Source of the DNA: Myxococcus xanthus
Lineage (GTDB): Bacteria > Myxococcota > Myxococcia > Myxococcales > Myxococcaceae
Assembly (NCBI RefSeq): GCF_006402735.1
Contig: NZ_CP017174.1
Location: 6,490,001 to 6,554,000, forward strand
Length of the DNA: 64,000 nt
Direction of reading: 5' to 3'
The position numbers were made by a program, and so were the translations under genes. Each line of letters begins with the position of its first letter. Position 1 is the stretch's first letter. The notes under the pieces are model-generated. The model was given only the letters and a program-made list of their open reading frames with translations. It ran no database searches and was not told where the DNA came from. Positions 17,901 through 27,771 of this stretch are shown piece after piece.

Positions 17901-19409
17901 TCACGTCGGCAGCTTGATGCCTGACAGCCGTTGGAACAGCTCCACGGCGAAGCCGTCTGTCATGCCGGAGATGTAGTCCGTCACGCACAGCAGCCGCTGG
18001 TACTTCGACAGACGGGCCACCGCCTCGGTGATGGCTTCGTCCCGGGACGCGGGCTCTTCCGCCGTGTCCCGGACGTGCTCCGGACGCTGGAAGAGGTCCA
18101 GTGGCAGCAATTGCCGCAGCTTCTTCTCCTCGCGGTTCGGCGTGTCGGTGACGACCGCCATCGCGAACATGTCCAGCAATCCGCCCAGCGTCTTGAAACC
18201 CGCGCTCTCAATCTGGAGCACGCGTTCGCTTTCATAGCCGTAGCGCCGCGTGAGGTTGCGGATGGCATCCAGCGGCTTCTTCACGTCGTCGCGCGCGGAG
18301 GCCAACGGCTTCTCCCACCGCCCCTCCTCCATCGCCTCCACGTTCTCCAGGAACACCTTCACGCACGCCTGGATGAGCTCGCCAATCGCCCGCGCTCGCG
18401 CCTGCGCAAGCCGCGTTTCCGGATGCGACGGTGGCGGACGCACCGGCCCCTTCACCGGCTTTGGCAACACCGCGTCCAGCAACTCACACGCATCCTTGAT
18501 GGGAATCAGCCCCAACTTCGCGGAGTCTTCCAGGTCGATGACCGCGTAGCAGATGTCATCCGCCGCCTCGACCAGGAACGCCAGAGGATGCCGGGAGAAC
18601 ACACCGGCCTCCCGCTCCACCAACCCCACCGCGCGGTACGCCTCCAGCGCAAGGGCCTCGTCGTCCTGGAAGTAACCGAACTTCTTCTCAGACACGCGCC
18701 CCTTGTCCCGCTCACGCCCGCCCGGCAGCACCGACGCGCGCGGGTACTTGCTCATGGCCCCCAACGTCGCCGCCGTGTAGCGCAGGCCGCCCCGCCGCTC
18801 GCGCGACTGGAGCCGGTTGAGAATGCGGAAGCCCTGCGCGTTGCCTTCGAAGGCCTCCAGGTCCTGCCACTGCTCCACCTTCTCGAAGGGGCTCTTCCGC
18901 CCGTCCACCTCGGCACCGGGCCGCGCCAGCCGCTGCGACACCCAATGCTGGATGGCCGCCTCCCCGGAGTGGCCGAAGGGCGGATTGCCAATGTCATGCG
19001 CCAGGCACGCCGCCGCGACGATGGTGCCCAGGTGCGAGGGATTCACCATGACGTCCCGCGCCCGCAGCCCCCGCCCCGCCAGATTCCCCAGCGAGCGCCC
19101 GACACAGGAAGCCTCGATGCTGTGGGTCAGCCGCGTGCGCGTGTAGTCGCTCGTGGACAGCGGAAACACCTGCGTCTTGTCGTGCAGGCAGCGGAACTCC
19201 GCGGAGAAGACGATGCGGTCATAGTCCCGGTCGTAGTCGGTCCGCTCGTCCTGGAGCAGCGCGTCCATGTCACTCAGGACGGGCGCCGGCTCCTCCACCG
19301 GCTTCTTCTCCGAGCCCACCCGGTAACCTGAAAGAAGCTGCCGCCAACGCTCCGTTCGACTGCTGCTGCTCACGCCTGCCTCGCTGTGCGAAGGGACCCG
19401 GAGCGACAT
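17901..19409 (-). CDS. dgt: dGTPase-like deoxynucleotide triphosphohydrolase
   Basis: Protein of 502 residues of the HD superfamily. It has DYDRDYDRIVFSAEFRCLHDKTQVFP, LTHSIEASCVGRSLG, the HD pair in CLAHDIGNPPFGHSGE and the later Asp in DDICYAVIDLEDS, the metal-binding set of dGTP triphosphohydrolases, which release tripolyphosphate from dNTPs. The start at 19409 is backed by a strong GGGGAG site; upstream codons are low-complexity. The 156 bp to the divergent OmpA-like gene hold both promoters. Confidence 0.93.
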   Translation of the reverse strand: MSLRVPSHSEAGVSSSSRTERWRQLLSGYRVGSEKKPVEEPAPVLSDMDALLQDERTDYDRDYDRIVFSAEFRCLHDKTQVFPLSTSDYTRTRLTHSIEASCVGRSLGNLAGRGLRARDVMVNPSHLGTIVAAACLAHDIGNPPFGHSGEAAIQHWVSQRLARPGAEVDGRKSPFEKVEQWQDLEAFEGNAQGFRILNRLQSRERRGGLRYTAATLGAMSKYPRASVLPGGRERDKGRVSEKKFGYFQDDEALALEAYRAVGLVEREAGVFSRHPLAFLVEAADDICYAVIDLEDSAKLGLIPIKDACELLDAVLPKPVKGPVRPPPSHPETRLAQARARAIGELIQACVKVFLENVEAMEEGRWEKPLASARDDVKKPLDAIRNLTRRYGYESERVLQIESAGFKTLGGLLDMFAMAVVTDTPNREEKKLRQLLPLDLFQRPEHVRDTAEEPASRDEAITEAVARLSKYQRLLCVTDYISGMTDGFAVELFQRLSGIKLPT

Positions 19410-19565
19410 GCTGCTCCCCTCACGCACCGAGGCAAGTTTTACCAGCCGGGCGGACGGGCCCCCGTCACCCTTCCCATGAGACACCGCGCCGCTGGACGAA
19501 GGCGCGGCCCCCGGGCAGCCTCCCGACCGGCGAACACCGCCCATCTGACGGAGGCGTCCTCACGT

Positions 19566-20081
19566 ATGAAGCTCAAGGCCCTGTGCATCACCGTGTCGCT
19601 ACTCACCCTTCCCGGCGTGGCCGCCGCGCAGGGCGGGTTCGGCGCCCTCACCAAGGCGGCGGGCGATGCCGGCAAGTCCGCCGTGGAGAAGCGCGTCAAC
19701 ACCAAGCTGATGGACGAGGGCCGGCAGAACCAGTGCAGCTTCAAGACAGGCACCGCTCAGCTCGATGCCGGCTGCGACGCCAAGCTCAAGAAGCTGACCA
19801 ACGCGCTCGTCGACGCCAAGAAGCAGCTCGTCGCCGCCGGCGTGAAGTCCTACAAGTTCGAGGTCTCCGGCCACACCGACTCCACCGGTGACGCGGCCAA
19901 GAACAAGAAGCTCAGCGAGCAGCGCGCGGAGACCATCGTCAAGGAGCTCATCGCGCGCGGCATCCCCCGGAGCGAAATCGTCGCGGTGGGCTACGGCTCC
20001 GAGAAGCCGCTGGTGAAGCCCGACGACACCGCCGCCAAGAAGGCGAAGAACCGCCGCTACGAACTCCAGGTCCGGCTGTAG
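19566..20081 (+). CDS. OmpA-family periplasmic or outer-membrane protein
   Basis: Protein of 171 residues. A Sec signal peptide ends near GVAAAQGG, then comes a short helical region (ALTKAAGDAGKSAVEKRVN) and a C-terminal OmpA domain (FEVSGHTDSTGDAAKNKKLSEQRAETIVKEL...VGYGSEKPLV). The domain binds meso-diaminopimelate in peptidoglycan. There is no lipobox Cys at the cleavage site, so it is likely soluble or part of a complex. It converges with the GMC oxidoreductase gene, 2 bp apart. Confidence 0.87.
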   Translation: MKLKALCITVSLLTLPGVAAAQGGFGALTKAAGDAGKSAVEKRVNTKLMDEGRQNQCSFKTGTAQLDAGCDAKLKKLTNALVDAKKQLVAAGVKSYKFEVSGHTDSTGDAAKNKKLSEQRAETIVKELIARGIPRSEIVAVGYGSEKPLVKPDDTAAKKAKNRRYELQVRL

Positions 20082-20083
20082 CC

Positions 20084-21706
20084 TCAGCCCGCGCGAGCGC
20101 CCGAGGACGCGGGCACCTCGGGCACTGCCACCTCGTCCCGCGGCGCCGTCCGGGCCGCGGGAATGAAGGTCATCGCGCGCTCGGCCAGCGCCGTAATCGT
20201 GAGCGACGGATTGACGCCCGGGTTGGCGGAGATGGCGGAGCCGTCCACCACATACAAACCCTCATGGCCGAACACGCGGTGCCGCGAATCAATGACGCCC
20301 GTCTCCGCCGAGTCGCCCATGCAGCAGCCGCCCAGGATGTGCGCCGTCGTCGGGATGCCCAGCAGGGTCTCGCTGACGATGGTCATCGGATAGCCATCCA
20401 GCTTGTCGGCCACGCGCCGGGCCAGGTCGAACGCCTCCGGCATGTTGGCGCTCGGCGCCGGGCCCTCCTGGAGCGCCGTGCTCAGCCCCAGCCTCCGGGA
20501 GCGCTTCATGCGCAGGTGCCCTTCCAGGGTGCGCATGTAGAGCAGAATCATCGTCCGCCGCGCGAAGTCAGGGACGAACCACGCCTTGAGGAAGCGCAGC
20601 GGATGCCGGACCAGCAGGCCCACCAGCCGCGCGAAGCGCTGGAGCATCGTGGCCCCGGACACCTGCGGCGCCATCAGAAGCCGGAAGAAGCCCGAGCCAG
20701 CCGAGTAGCGCACCGGCTCCAGGTGGGACTGGGCATCGGTGTGCAGGATGGAGCCGATGGCGATGCCCCGTGACAAATCCTGCCCCTTGCGGCCGCTCAC
20801 CACACCCACGAGCGCCTCGGAGTTGGTGCGCACGCCGTCTCCCAGCCGGTCCGACAGGCGCGGCAGCCCGTCGGGGCTCGCCTTCAGCTTGAGCAGCAGG
20901 TCCAGGGTGCCCAGCACGCCCCCCGCGAAGACGACGTGCTTCGCGGTGAAGCGCACCTTCTTCCGGAAGAAGCGCCGCGCCCCTTGGAGCGCTTCGACCT
21001 CGTAGCCCCCTTCCGGCAGTGGCCGCACCCAGGTGACTTCGGTGTCCGCGTGCAGCGTGAGGCCGCGCCGCTCCGCCAGGTGGAGGTAGTTCTTGTCGAG
21101 CGTGTTCTTGGCGTCGAAGCGACACCCCAGCATGCACCCGCCACACGCGTTGCAACCCGTCCGGTCCGGTCCCTCTCCGTTGAAGTATGGGTCCTTCACG
21201 GTGACGCCCGGCTCGCCGAAGTACACGGCCACGGTGGTGGGCTGGAAGTCGGTGCGGCCCAGGTCCGTGCCCACGTCCTGGAGCACCTGGTCTGGGACGG
21301 TTCGCACTGGATTCGGCGTGGCGCCCAGCATCCTCCGCGCGGTGGTGTAGTGCGGCGCCAGCTCCTCCTTCCACGCAGCGAGATGGCCCCACGAGGAGGC
21401 CTGGAAGAAGTCGTCCCGGGGGATGGGGAGCGTGTTGGCGTACACGAGCGAGCCGCCGCCCACGCCCACGCCCGACAGCACGGTGACGTGGCGGAAGAAC
21501 GTCATCTCGAACAGGCCCCGCCACCCCAGCGTGGGCATCCAGAGCCAGCGCTTCAGCTCCCAGTTCGTCTTCGGGAAGTCCGGGGCGCGCAAGCGCCGCC
21601 CCTTCTCCAGCACCACGACGCGGTAGCCCTTCTCGGTCAGCCGGAGCGCGCTGACGCTGCCGCCGAACCCCGAGCCGATGATGAGCCAGTCGCAGTCCAT
21701 GGCCAT
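20084..21706 (-). CDS. GMC-family flavin oxidoreductase (cholesterol-oxidase-like)
   Basis: Protein of 540 residues. The N-terminal FAD motif is LIIGSGFGGSVSALRLTEKG, with VLEKG after strand two. It has GVGVGGGSLVYANTLP, an unusual Cys-rich element (CNACGGCMLGC) and the C-terminal GMC block (HILGGCCMGDS, LYVVDGSAISANPGVNPSLTITALAER). It oxidises an alcohol, perhaps a sterol or aliphatic one, with FAD. The ATG at 21706 is preferred for its GGGAGG site; 21700 is the alternative. The 273 bp to the divergent peptidase gene (21707-21979) contain only promoter-type sequence. Confidence 0.88.
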   Translation of the reverse strand: MAMDCDWLIIGSGFGGSVSALRLTEKGYRVVVLEKGRRLRAPDFPKTNWELKRWLWMPTLGWRGLFEMTFFRHVTVLSGVGVGGGSLVYANTLPIPRDDFFQASSWGHLAAWKEELAPHYTTARRMLGATPNPVRTVPDQVLQDVGTDLGRTDFQPTTVAVYFGEPGVTVKDPYFNGEGPDRTGCNACGGCMLGCRFDAKNTLDKNYLHLAERRGLTLHADTEVTWVRPLPEGGYEVEALQGARRFFRKKVRFTAKHVVFAGGVLGTLDLLLKLKASPDGLPRLSDRLGDGVRTNSEALVGVVSGRKGQDLSRGIAIGSILHTDAQSHLEPVRYSAGSGFFRLLMAPQVSGATMLQRFARLVGLLVRHPLRFLKAWFVPDFARRTMILLYMRTLEGHLRMKRSRRLGLSTALQEGPAPSANMPEAFDLARRVADKLDGYPMTIVSETLLGIPTTAHILGGCCMGDSAETGVIDSRHRVFGHEGLYVVDGSAISANPGVNPSLTITALAERAMTFIPAARTAPRDEVAVPEVPASSGARAG

Positions 21707-21979
21707 CCTGCCTCCCGTCGGGCACCACGCCACACAGGTCACGCACCAGCGCATGCCGGCGGCGCCACTCTACGACAAAGGGATGCATCACCCCTGCGCG
21801 AGATTCAGGCGGTGCGGGGAACGAAGCGCCTGCCCGCCCAGCTCGACTTCACCCTGGGCATGTCTTCTTTTCCACACTCCAACCAGGACTCAGAAAGCCT
21901 TTATTTCTCGAAAAGCAGAGGCTCCTCCCCGCAGCCCGTCCCCCGTGCTGCGACGCAACGCCGTCTCCCTGGAGGAGCA

Positions 21980-23206
21980 ATGCGGATGAAGACCTGGATG
22001 CCGGTCTCGCTGTTGCTGCTGAGTGCCCCGCTGGCCCTTGCCGAGCCGATCAAGGCAAAGCCAGATGACAAGACTGTGTGGATTGCGATTGGCACGGATG
22101 CCATCGCGCCCATGCAGGAGACCTTCGCGGCCGAAGGCTGGAACGTGCCCACCGCCCTCAAGCAGCAGGAGCACGCGGGCGTGTTCCAGATGAAGGAATC
22201 CCAGCTGTCGCGGCTGGCGCTGATGATGCACGAGAAGTTCGACCGGTGCGCGGGCTTCATCACCTACGAGACACAGGAGGAAGCACTGGCGTCCCTGGCG
22301 CCCGTAGCCCCCAAGGCGACCCAGAAGGCCGTCAGCTATACCCTCACCAACGCCGCGACCGTGAACACGCTGGTGGGCGCGCTCTCGGCCGCGAACATCC
22401 GCACCACCATCGCCGAGCTGTCCGCCTTCCCCACGCGCAGCCAGAGTTCGCAAGGGGGCGTGGACGCCGCGGCCATGCTCCTGACGAAGTGGCAGGGCTA
22501 CGTCACCGGAGCGGGGCGCACGGACGTCACCGTGGCGTACTACCCGCACACGGGCTGGCGGCAGCCCTCGGTCATCCTCACCATCCCCGGTACCACCCTG
22601 GCCAACGAGGTCGTCGTGGTGGGCGGACACCTGGACTCCATCAGCTCCACCAGCGCCGCACCTGGCGCCGATGACGACGCGTCTGGCATCGCGACGTTCA
22701 CCGAAGTCATCCGCGCCGCCATGGCCCACGGCTACCGGCCCGAGCGCACGGTGAAGTTCATGGCCTACGCCGCGGAGGAGACGGGCCTGCGCGGCTCACG
22801 GGAGATCGCCACCTTCCACAAGACCAACAACATCAACGTCGTGGGGGTGATGCAGCTCGACATGACGAACTACAAGCACCCCAACGCCACAAGGGATGTG
22901 GGCATCGTCACCGACAACACGAACGCCGCCCAGAACCAGTTCATCCGCAACCTGATAACGACGTACGTCGGCGTGCAGTTCACCGACACGACCTGCGGCT
23001 ACGGGTGTTCGGACCACGCCTCCTGGCACAACCAGGGCTTCGCGGCCTCCATCCCCTTCGAGGGGACCGTCGTCCAGAAGAACCCCAACATCCACACCCC
23101 CAGGGACACCCTGGCGAACTCCGACAGCACCGCCGCGCACGCGCTCAAGTTCTCCAAGATTGCCGCCGCCTACGTCGCCGAACTGGCCAAGGGCACCGCG
23201 CAGTAG
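21980..23206 (+). CDS. Secreted M28-family zinc aminopeptidase
   Basis: Protein of 408 residues (406 from the ATG at 21986, which has better spacing from GGAGGA). The Sec signal ends near LALAEP. A ~120-residue pro-region precedes the M28 domain with zinc ligands in VVGGHLDSIS (His), GADDDASGI (Asp), YAAEETGLRGS (catalytic and ligand Glu), MQLDMTNY (Asp) and SDHASWHNQG (His). It resembles Vibrio/Aeromonas-type leucyl aminopeptidases and would release N-terminal residues from extracellular peptides, in line with a predatory, proteolytic lifestyle. Confidence 0.92.
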   Translation: MRMKTWMPVSLLLLSAPLALAEPIKAKPDDKTVWIAIGTDAIAPMQETFAAEGWNVPTALKQQEHAGVFQMKESQLSRLALMMHEKFDRCAGFITYETQEEALASLAPVAPKATQKAVSYTLTNAATVNTLVGALSAANIRTTIAELSAFPTRSQSSQGGVDAAAMLLTKWQGYVTGAGRTDVTVAYYPHTGWRQPSVILTIPGTTLANEVVVVGGHLDSISSTSAAPGADDDASGIATFTEVIRAAMAHGYRPERTVKFMAYAAEETGLRGSREIATFHKTNNINVVGVMQLDMTNYKHPNATRDVGIVTDNTNAAQNQFIRNLITTYVGVQFTDTTCGYGCSDHASWHNQGFAASIPFEGTVVQKNPNIHTPRDTLANSDSTAAHALKFSKIAAAYVAELAKGTAQ

Positions 23207-23217
23207 GCCCTGAAGCC

Positions 23218-23253
23218 CAGGGGCCCCGGCGCGAGACATGCGCCGGGCCCCTG
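23218..23253 (+). terminator. Strong GC hairpin after the M28 peptidase gene
   Basis: A near-perfect inverted repeat (about 14 bp, AGGGGCCCCGGCGC against GCGCCGGGCCCCT) with a short loop, starting 12 bp after the stop codon. No T-run follows. Confidence 0.6.
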
Positions 23254-23310
23254 CATCACCAGTTTTGTCGGGATTACAACTTTGGCGGCATCTGGACTAG
23301 CCTGCGTGCA

Positions 23311-25068
23311 ATGGGCTTGATTCAGAATCCGCCGCTGAGCCACGCATCCCTTCGTCGCGTCCTGGCACTGGCTCGTCCCGAGTGGAGGCTGCTCTTGCTC
23401 GGTACGTGCTTCCTCTTCATCGGGAGCGCGGGAGGCCTGCTCTTCCCACAGGCCATCCGGGTCATCCTCGACGAAGCATTGACCACCGCCACGCTCGAGA
23501 TGGTGAACGACACCACCCTGTGGATGCTGGGGGTGTGTCTCATCCAGTCGGTGGCCATCGGGCTGCGCTTCGCCTTCTTCAACATCGCGGGTGAGCGCAT
23601 TGTCAGCGACCTGCGGGAGCTGCTGTATCGCAGCTTGCTGGAGCAGGAGATTGCGTTCTTCGACCAGCACCGCACTGGCGGCCTCACCAGCCGGCTGTCC
23701 ACGGACACCGCCCTCATCCAGGGCGCCGTCAGTACGCACATCGCCATCATGCTCCGCAACGCGACCACGTTGATTGGAGGGCTGGCGCTGCTGCTCTACA
23801 CCTCGCCCCGGTTGACGCTCGTCATGTTGGCGGTCGTCCCCCCCGTGACGCTGGGGGCGCTGTTCTACGGCCGCAAGGCCCGACAGCTCGCGCGAGACGC
23901 CCAGGCCGCGGTGGCCGAAGCCAATGAAATCGCCGCCGAGTCACTCTATGGCATTCAGACCGTCCAGGCCTTCGTCGCCGAAGACGCGGAGCGCCGGAGC
24001 TATGGCCGTGCCATCGGCAAGGCCCTGGCGCTGGCGCGCACGAGAATCGTCTCCTCGGGCTTCTTCATGGGAGGAACGGGCTTCACCGGCCTGGCGTCGA
24101 CCCTGCTCGTCTTCTGGTACGGCACGCACATGGTCGTTTCGGGCGACATCACGGTGGGTGGACTGACCTCCTTCCTGATGTACACGCTGATGGTCGTCAT
24201 GGCCGTCGGCGCCCTGAGCGAGCTGTGGGCGGAGTTCATGAAGGCAGGAGGCGCCACCGAGCGCGTCTTCGAGCTCATCGACCGTACGCCCGCCATCTCC
24301 GTCAACGGCGGCGAGCGGCCCGCGAGCATGGAAGGCCACCTGCGCGTCCGCGACGTCAGCTTCAGCTACCCCACGCGCCGGGACGTGCCCGTCCTCCAAG
24401 GCCTGGATCTGGACGTCGCCCCCGGTGAAGTCGTGGCGCTGGTGGGACACTCGGGCGCGGGCAAGTCGACTGTCGCCTCGATGTTGATGCGCTTCTACGA
24501 TCCGGACAAGGGGGCCATCCTCGTCGATGGGACGGACCTGCGAACGCTCGACGTCCGCTGGCTCCGTCAGAACATCGGCATCGTGTCGCAGGAGCCCACG
24601 CTCTTCTCGGGCAGCATCGCCGACAACATCCGCTACGGACGCACCGACGCCACCGATGCGGAAGTGGAAGCCGCGGCCCGCGTCGCCAATGCCCACGACT
24701 TCGTGAGCCGGTTTCCAGAAGGCTACCGCACGCGCGTCGGCGAGCGGGGCATCCAGCTCTCGGGAGGACAGAAGCAGCGCGTCGCCATTGCCCGCGCGGT
24801 CCTCAAGGATCCACGGCTGCTCATCCTGGACGAAGCCACCAGCGCGCTGGACTCCGAAAGCGAGCACCTGGTCAAGGAGGCGCTGGACCGGCTCATGGTG
24901 GGACGCACCACCCTCATCATCGCCCACCGCCTGTCCACCGTGGCAGGCGTCGACCGCATCTTCGTGCTGGACCAGGGCCGCGTCGTCCAGCACGGAAACC
25001 ACGAGGCGCTCATCACCCAGGACGGCCTCTACAAGCGCCTCGTGGAACGGCAGTTCATCGCCGCCTGA
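23311..25068 (+). CDS. ABC exporter half-transporter (fused membrane and ATPase domains)
   Basis: Protein of 585 residues: six membrane helices in the first ~320 residues (type IV exporter fold), then an ATPase with Walker A GHSGAGKST, signature LSGGQKQR, Walker B LLILDEATSALD and the H-loop IIAHRLST. It works as a homo- or heterodimer exporting lipid or hydrophobic substrates (MsbA/LmrA/BmrA type). The ATG at 23311 is used; the longer frame overlaps the previous gene. It is tail to tail with a permease gene and has no obvious pathway partner. It is about 2.7 kb from the peptide precursors, so a link to their export is only a possibility. Confidence 0.9.
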   Translation: MGLIQNPPLSHASLRRVLALARPEWRLLLLGTCFLFIGSAGGLLFPQAIRVILDEALTTATLEMVNDTTLWMLGVCLIQSVAIGLRFAFFNIAGERIVSDLRELLYRSLLEQEIAFFDQHRTGGLTSRLSTDTALIQGAVSTHIAIMLRNATTLIGGLALLLYTSPRLTLVMLAVVPPVTLGALFYGRKARQLARDAQAAVAEANEIAAESLYGIQTVQAFVAEDAERRSYGRAIGKALALARTRIVSSGFFMGGTGFTGLASTLLVFWYGTHMVVSGDITVGGLTSFLMYTLMVVMAVGALSELWAEFMKAGGATERVFELIDRTPAISVNGGERPASMEGHLRVRDVSFSYPTRRDVPVLQGLDLDVAPGEVVALVGHSGAGKSTVASMLMRFYDPDKGAILVDGTDLRTLDVRWLRQNIGIVSQEPTLFSGSIADNIRYGRTDATDAEVEAAARVANAHDFVSRFPEGYRTRVGERGIQLSGGQKQRVAIARAVLKDPRLLILDEATSALDSESEHLVKEALDRLMVGRTTLIIAHRLSTVAGVDRIFVLDQGRVVQHGNHEALITQDGLYKRLVERQFIAA

Positions 25069-25072
25069 GCCC

Positions 25073-27496
25073 TCACTCCTCGCGCATGGCCATGCTGGGC
25101 GGGACGCGCGCGGCGCGCCAGGCGGGCACGTAGCCCGCCACCAGCGCCACGAAGAGCAGCACGCAAGCCGTCCCGAGGAAGACGAGCGGGTCCGCGGGGC
25201 TGACCTCGAAGAGCAACTTCGACAGGCCACGCGCCAGGACCAGCGCCAGCACGGAGCCGATGATGACCCCCAGCCCGGCGAGCCGCAGCGCCTGGCTCAA
25301 TATCAACCAGAAGATGCTCCCCTCCCGCGCGCCCAGTGCCATGCGCACGCCAATCTCAGTGCGCCGCTGGGTGACGGAGTAGGCCATGATGCCGTAGACG
25401 CCCCCGGCGGCCAGCAGCAGCGCCACGCACGCGAAGAACCCCAGCAGCGCGGCCAGCAGGTGCCTGGAGCCGAACGACTCCGCGATGAGCTCCTCCAAAG
25501 GCCGCGGCGACGGCGGTGGTTGCTCGGGGTCCAACGACGCCATTCCCTCACGCAAGGACAGCGCCAGCGACGACGCCGCCGCCCCCGTCCCTCCCACGGT
25601 CACCATCATCACCATCGCGTCACGCGGGGCCTGCGCCAGCGGCAGGTAGAACTCCGGCACGGATGAACGCACCTGCCCGCGCCACAGCGTCCGGACGTCA
25701 CCCACGACGCCAATGACCTCCCACGGCTCGGTGCCTCCCGTGAAGAAGCGCTTGCCCAGCGGCGACTCTCCGGGCCAGAAGCGCCGCGCCAGGGCCGAGT
25801 TGATCATCGCGACCCGGGGCGCATCCTCCACGTCCAACGCGTTGAAATCGCGCCCCTCGTGCAAGGGGATGCCCATGGTCCGGAAATAGCCCGGGGAGAT
25901 GACGCGCTGACTGGCCTCGGGCAGTTGCCCGGGCAGCGGCTTCGGCTGCCCCTCCAGATAGATGTTCGAGCTCTGACTGCGACGGCTGATGGGCGGCAGG
26001 CTGGCCGCCGAGACGGCTTGGGCTCCCGGCATGGAGGACAACCGCTCCTGCAGCGCATGGAAGAAGCGAACCCGCTCGGCGTCCGTCGGATACTTGGTCT
26101 CCGGCAGCGTGACGTCGAAGTAGAACACGCGTTCGGCGGCGAAGCCGGGTGAGGTCCCCTGGAGTTGGTAGAGGCTCCGAAGCATCAGGCTCGCGCCGAC
26201 GACCAGCATCAAGGCCAGGGCCACCTCCGCCGTCACCAGGGCCGAGCGGATGCTCTTTCGCCCCGCCGTGGCGCCCGCCCCCTCCCGCATCGCCTCCAGC
26301 GGGTTCTGCCGCGACATCTGGAACGCGGGCGCCAGACCAAACAGCACCCCGGTGATGGCGGACAGCCCGACACAGAACAGCAGCGCCCCTCCATCCACCT
26401 GGATGGATTGCCACCCAGGCAGGCGCTCCGCCAACCCGGGCGGCAGCATGGTTGCAATCATGTGCGTGCCCCACAGCGCGCCCAGGATTCCCAATCCCCC
26501 TCCCAGGAGCGACAGCAAGACGCTCTCGGTCAGGGCCTGGACCATCAGGCGCGTCGGGCTCGCCCCCAGTGCCCCACGAATGGCCAGCTCCCGCCGCCGG
26601 GCCGCCGCGCGCGCCAGCAGCAGGCTCGCGACGTTCGCGCACCCGATGAGCAATACGAAGCCCACCGCGCCCGCCAGGGTGATGAGCAGCGGCCTCAAGG
26701 GCCCCAGGTAGGCCTCGCGCACGGACGTCAGCCGCACGGTGCGCTCCGAATCCGTGTCGGGGTACCGCTCCGCCAGTTGCCCCGCGAGGACCCGCAGGGC
26801 GTCCTCCGCCATCGACACGGAGAAGCCAGGCTTGAGGCGGCCCACCACCCGCACCTTCCGGTCCCCGCGCGCATCCAGCTCCGCCTGCGTCGGCGCGAGC
26901 GGCACCCAGGCTTCGGCGCCAGGCGGGAAGTCGAAGCTCTTCGGCATCACGCCCACGACCGTGTAGGGCGCACCATCCAGCGTCACGGACTCACCCAGCA
27001 CGGTGGGCGCGCCACCAAACCGGCGCCGCCACAACCCGTCCGACAGCACCACCACCGCCTCGCCACCCACGCGGTCTTCTTCCGCGGAGAACGCCCTGCC
27101 CAGCGAGGGCCTCGCCTCCAGCGCGGGGAACAGCGCGGCACCCACCCGAAACGCCTGAAGCCGCTCCGGCTGCAGCGCGCCGCCCAGGTTCAAGCTCCGC
27201 GGGACAATCCCCGCCACGTGCTCGAAGACCCCCGCCTGCGCGGTCCAGTCCTCCAGCGTCGCCAGGGACGTCTCGCTCCGCTCGACACCCGCCTTGGGAA
27301 GCGAGTCCCACACCATCACCAGACGCTCCTCATGCGGGAAACGCATGGGCTGCAGCCAGATGGAGTTGACCACGCTGAATATCGCCGTGCTCGCGCCAAT
27401 CCCCAGCGCCAGCGTCATCATCGCGACCAGGGTGAACGTCGGACTCTTGAGCAACAACCTGGCGCCAAACCGGATGTCCTGACGAATTGTATCCAT
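25073..27496 (-). CDS. ADOP-family MacB-like ABC permease
   Basis: Protein of 807 residues with eight membrane helices in two FtsX/MacB_PCD units: N-terminal DIRFGARLLLKSPTFTLVAM then LGIGASTAIFSVVNSIWL, a first large periplasmic domain, four central helices (FVLLIGCANVASLLLARAAARRRELAIRGALGA), a second periplasmic domain and a C-terminal FtsX block (RRTEIGVRMALGA). This duplicated form is the acidobacterial-type (ADOP) permease. It needs a separate ATPase, absent nearby. Mechanotransmission or efflux is known for MacB; the substrate here is unknown. Start at 27496 from the family consensus. Confidence 0.88.
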   Translation of the reverse strand: MDTIRQDIRFGARLLLKSPTFTLVAMMTLALGIGASTAIFSVVNSIWLQPMRFPHEERLVMVWDSLPKAGVERSETSLATLEDWTAQAGVFEHVAGIVPRSLNLGGALQPERLQAFRVGAALFPALEARPSLGRAFSAEEDRVGGEAVVVLSDGLWRRRFGGAPTVLGESVTLDGAPYTVVGVMPKSFDFPPGAEAWVPLAPTQAELDARGDRKVRVVGRLKPGFSVSMAEDALRVLAGQLAERYPDTDSERTVRLTSVREAYLGPLRPLLITLAGAVGFVLLIGCANVASLLLARAAARRRELAIRGALGASPTRLMVQALTESVLLSLLGGGLGILGALWGTHMIATMLPPGLAERLPGWQSIQVDGGALLFCVGLSAITGVLFGLAPAFQMSRQNPLEAMREGAGATAGRKSIRSALVTAEVALALMLVVGASLMLRSLYQLQGTSPGFAAERVFYFDVTLPETKYPTDAERVRFFHALQERLSSMPGAQAVSAASLPPISRRSQSSNIYLEGQPKPLPGQLPEASQRVISPGYFRTMGIPLHEGRDFNALDVEDAPRVAMINSALARRFWPGESPLGKRFFTGGTEPWEVIGVVGDVRTLWRGQVRSSVPEFYLPLAQAPRDAMVMMVTVGGTGAAASSLALSLREGMASLDPEQPPPSPRPLEELIAESFGSRHLLAALLGFFACVALLLAAGGVYGIMAYSVTQRRTEIGVRMALGAREGSIFWLILSQALRLAGLGVIIGSVLALVLARGLSKLLFEVSPADPLVFLGTACVLLFVALVAGYVPAWRAARVPPSMAMREE

Positions 27497-27707
27497 GACC
27501 CTCTCGCGCAAGAGCATGCCATGCGGCATGCACCTCGGCGACGCGCATCACCACGAAAGCCCAGGCCCGGCGCGCGAGAACACCCAAGTCCGCGAAATTC
27601 CACAGCTGGCAGACATTTCATTAAAAACATGTCTGAGTCTGGACATCCGTTCGAGGTTCGCCGTACTCTTGGAGATCCGAGCTGAAGGCATCAACTGGCG
27701 TCAGGCT

Positions 27708-27735
27708 CGGCACGTTCGGCGACAAGTTCGTGCCG
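27708..27735 (+). promoter_or_regulatory. Conserved inverted repeat upstream of precursor 1
   Basis: CGGCACG (27708-27714) and CGTGCCG (27729-27735) flank a 14-nt spacer that is almost identical in both repeat copies. It lies about 36 bp before the precursor ATG, so it is either an operator or a 5'-UTR hairpin. A good ribosome site AGGAG lies 6 nt before the ATG. Confidence 0.5.
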
Positions 27736-27771
27736 CGCGTGTGTTTTGATTCACCTCCCCAGGAGTTCCTC

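Noticed and set aside
25073..27496. ADOP permease and ABC exporter (23311) considered as export genes of the peptide locus
   Set aside because: They lie outside the duplicated unit, the permease runs on the opposite strand to the exporter, and both families are common as stand-alone genes, so I did not include them in the locus.
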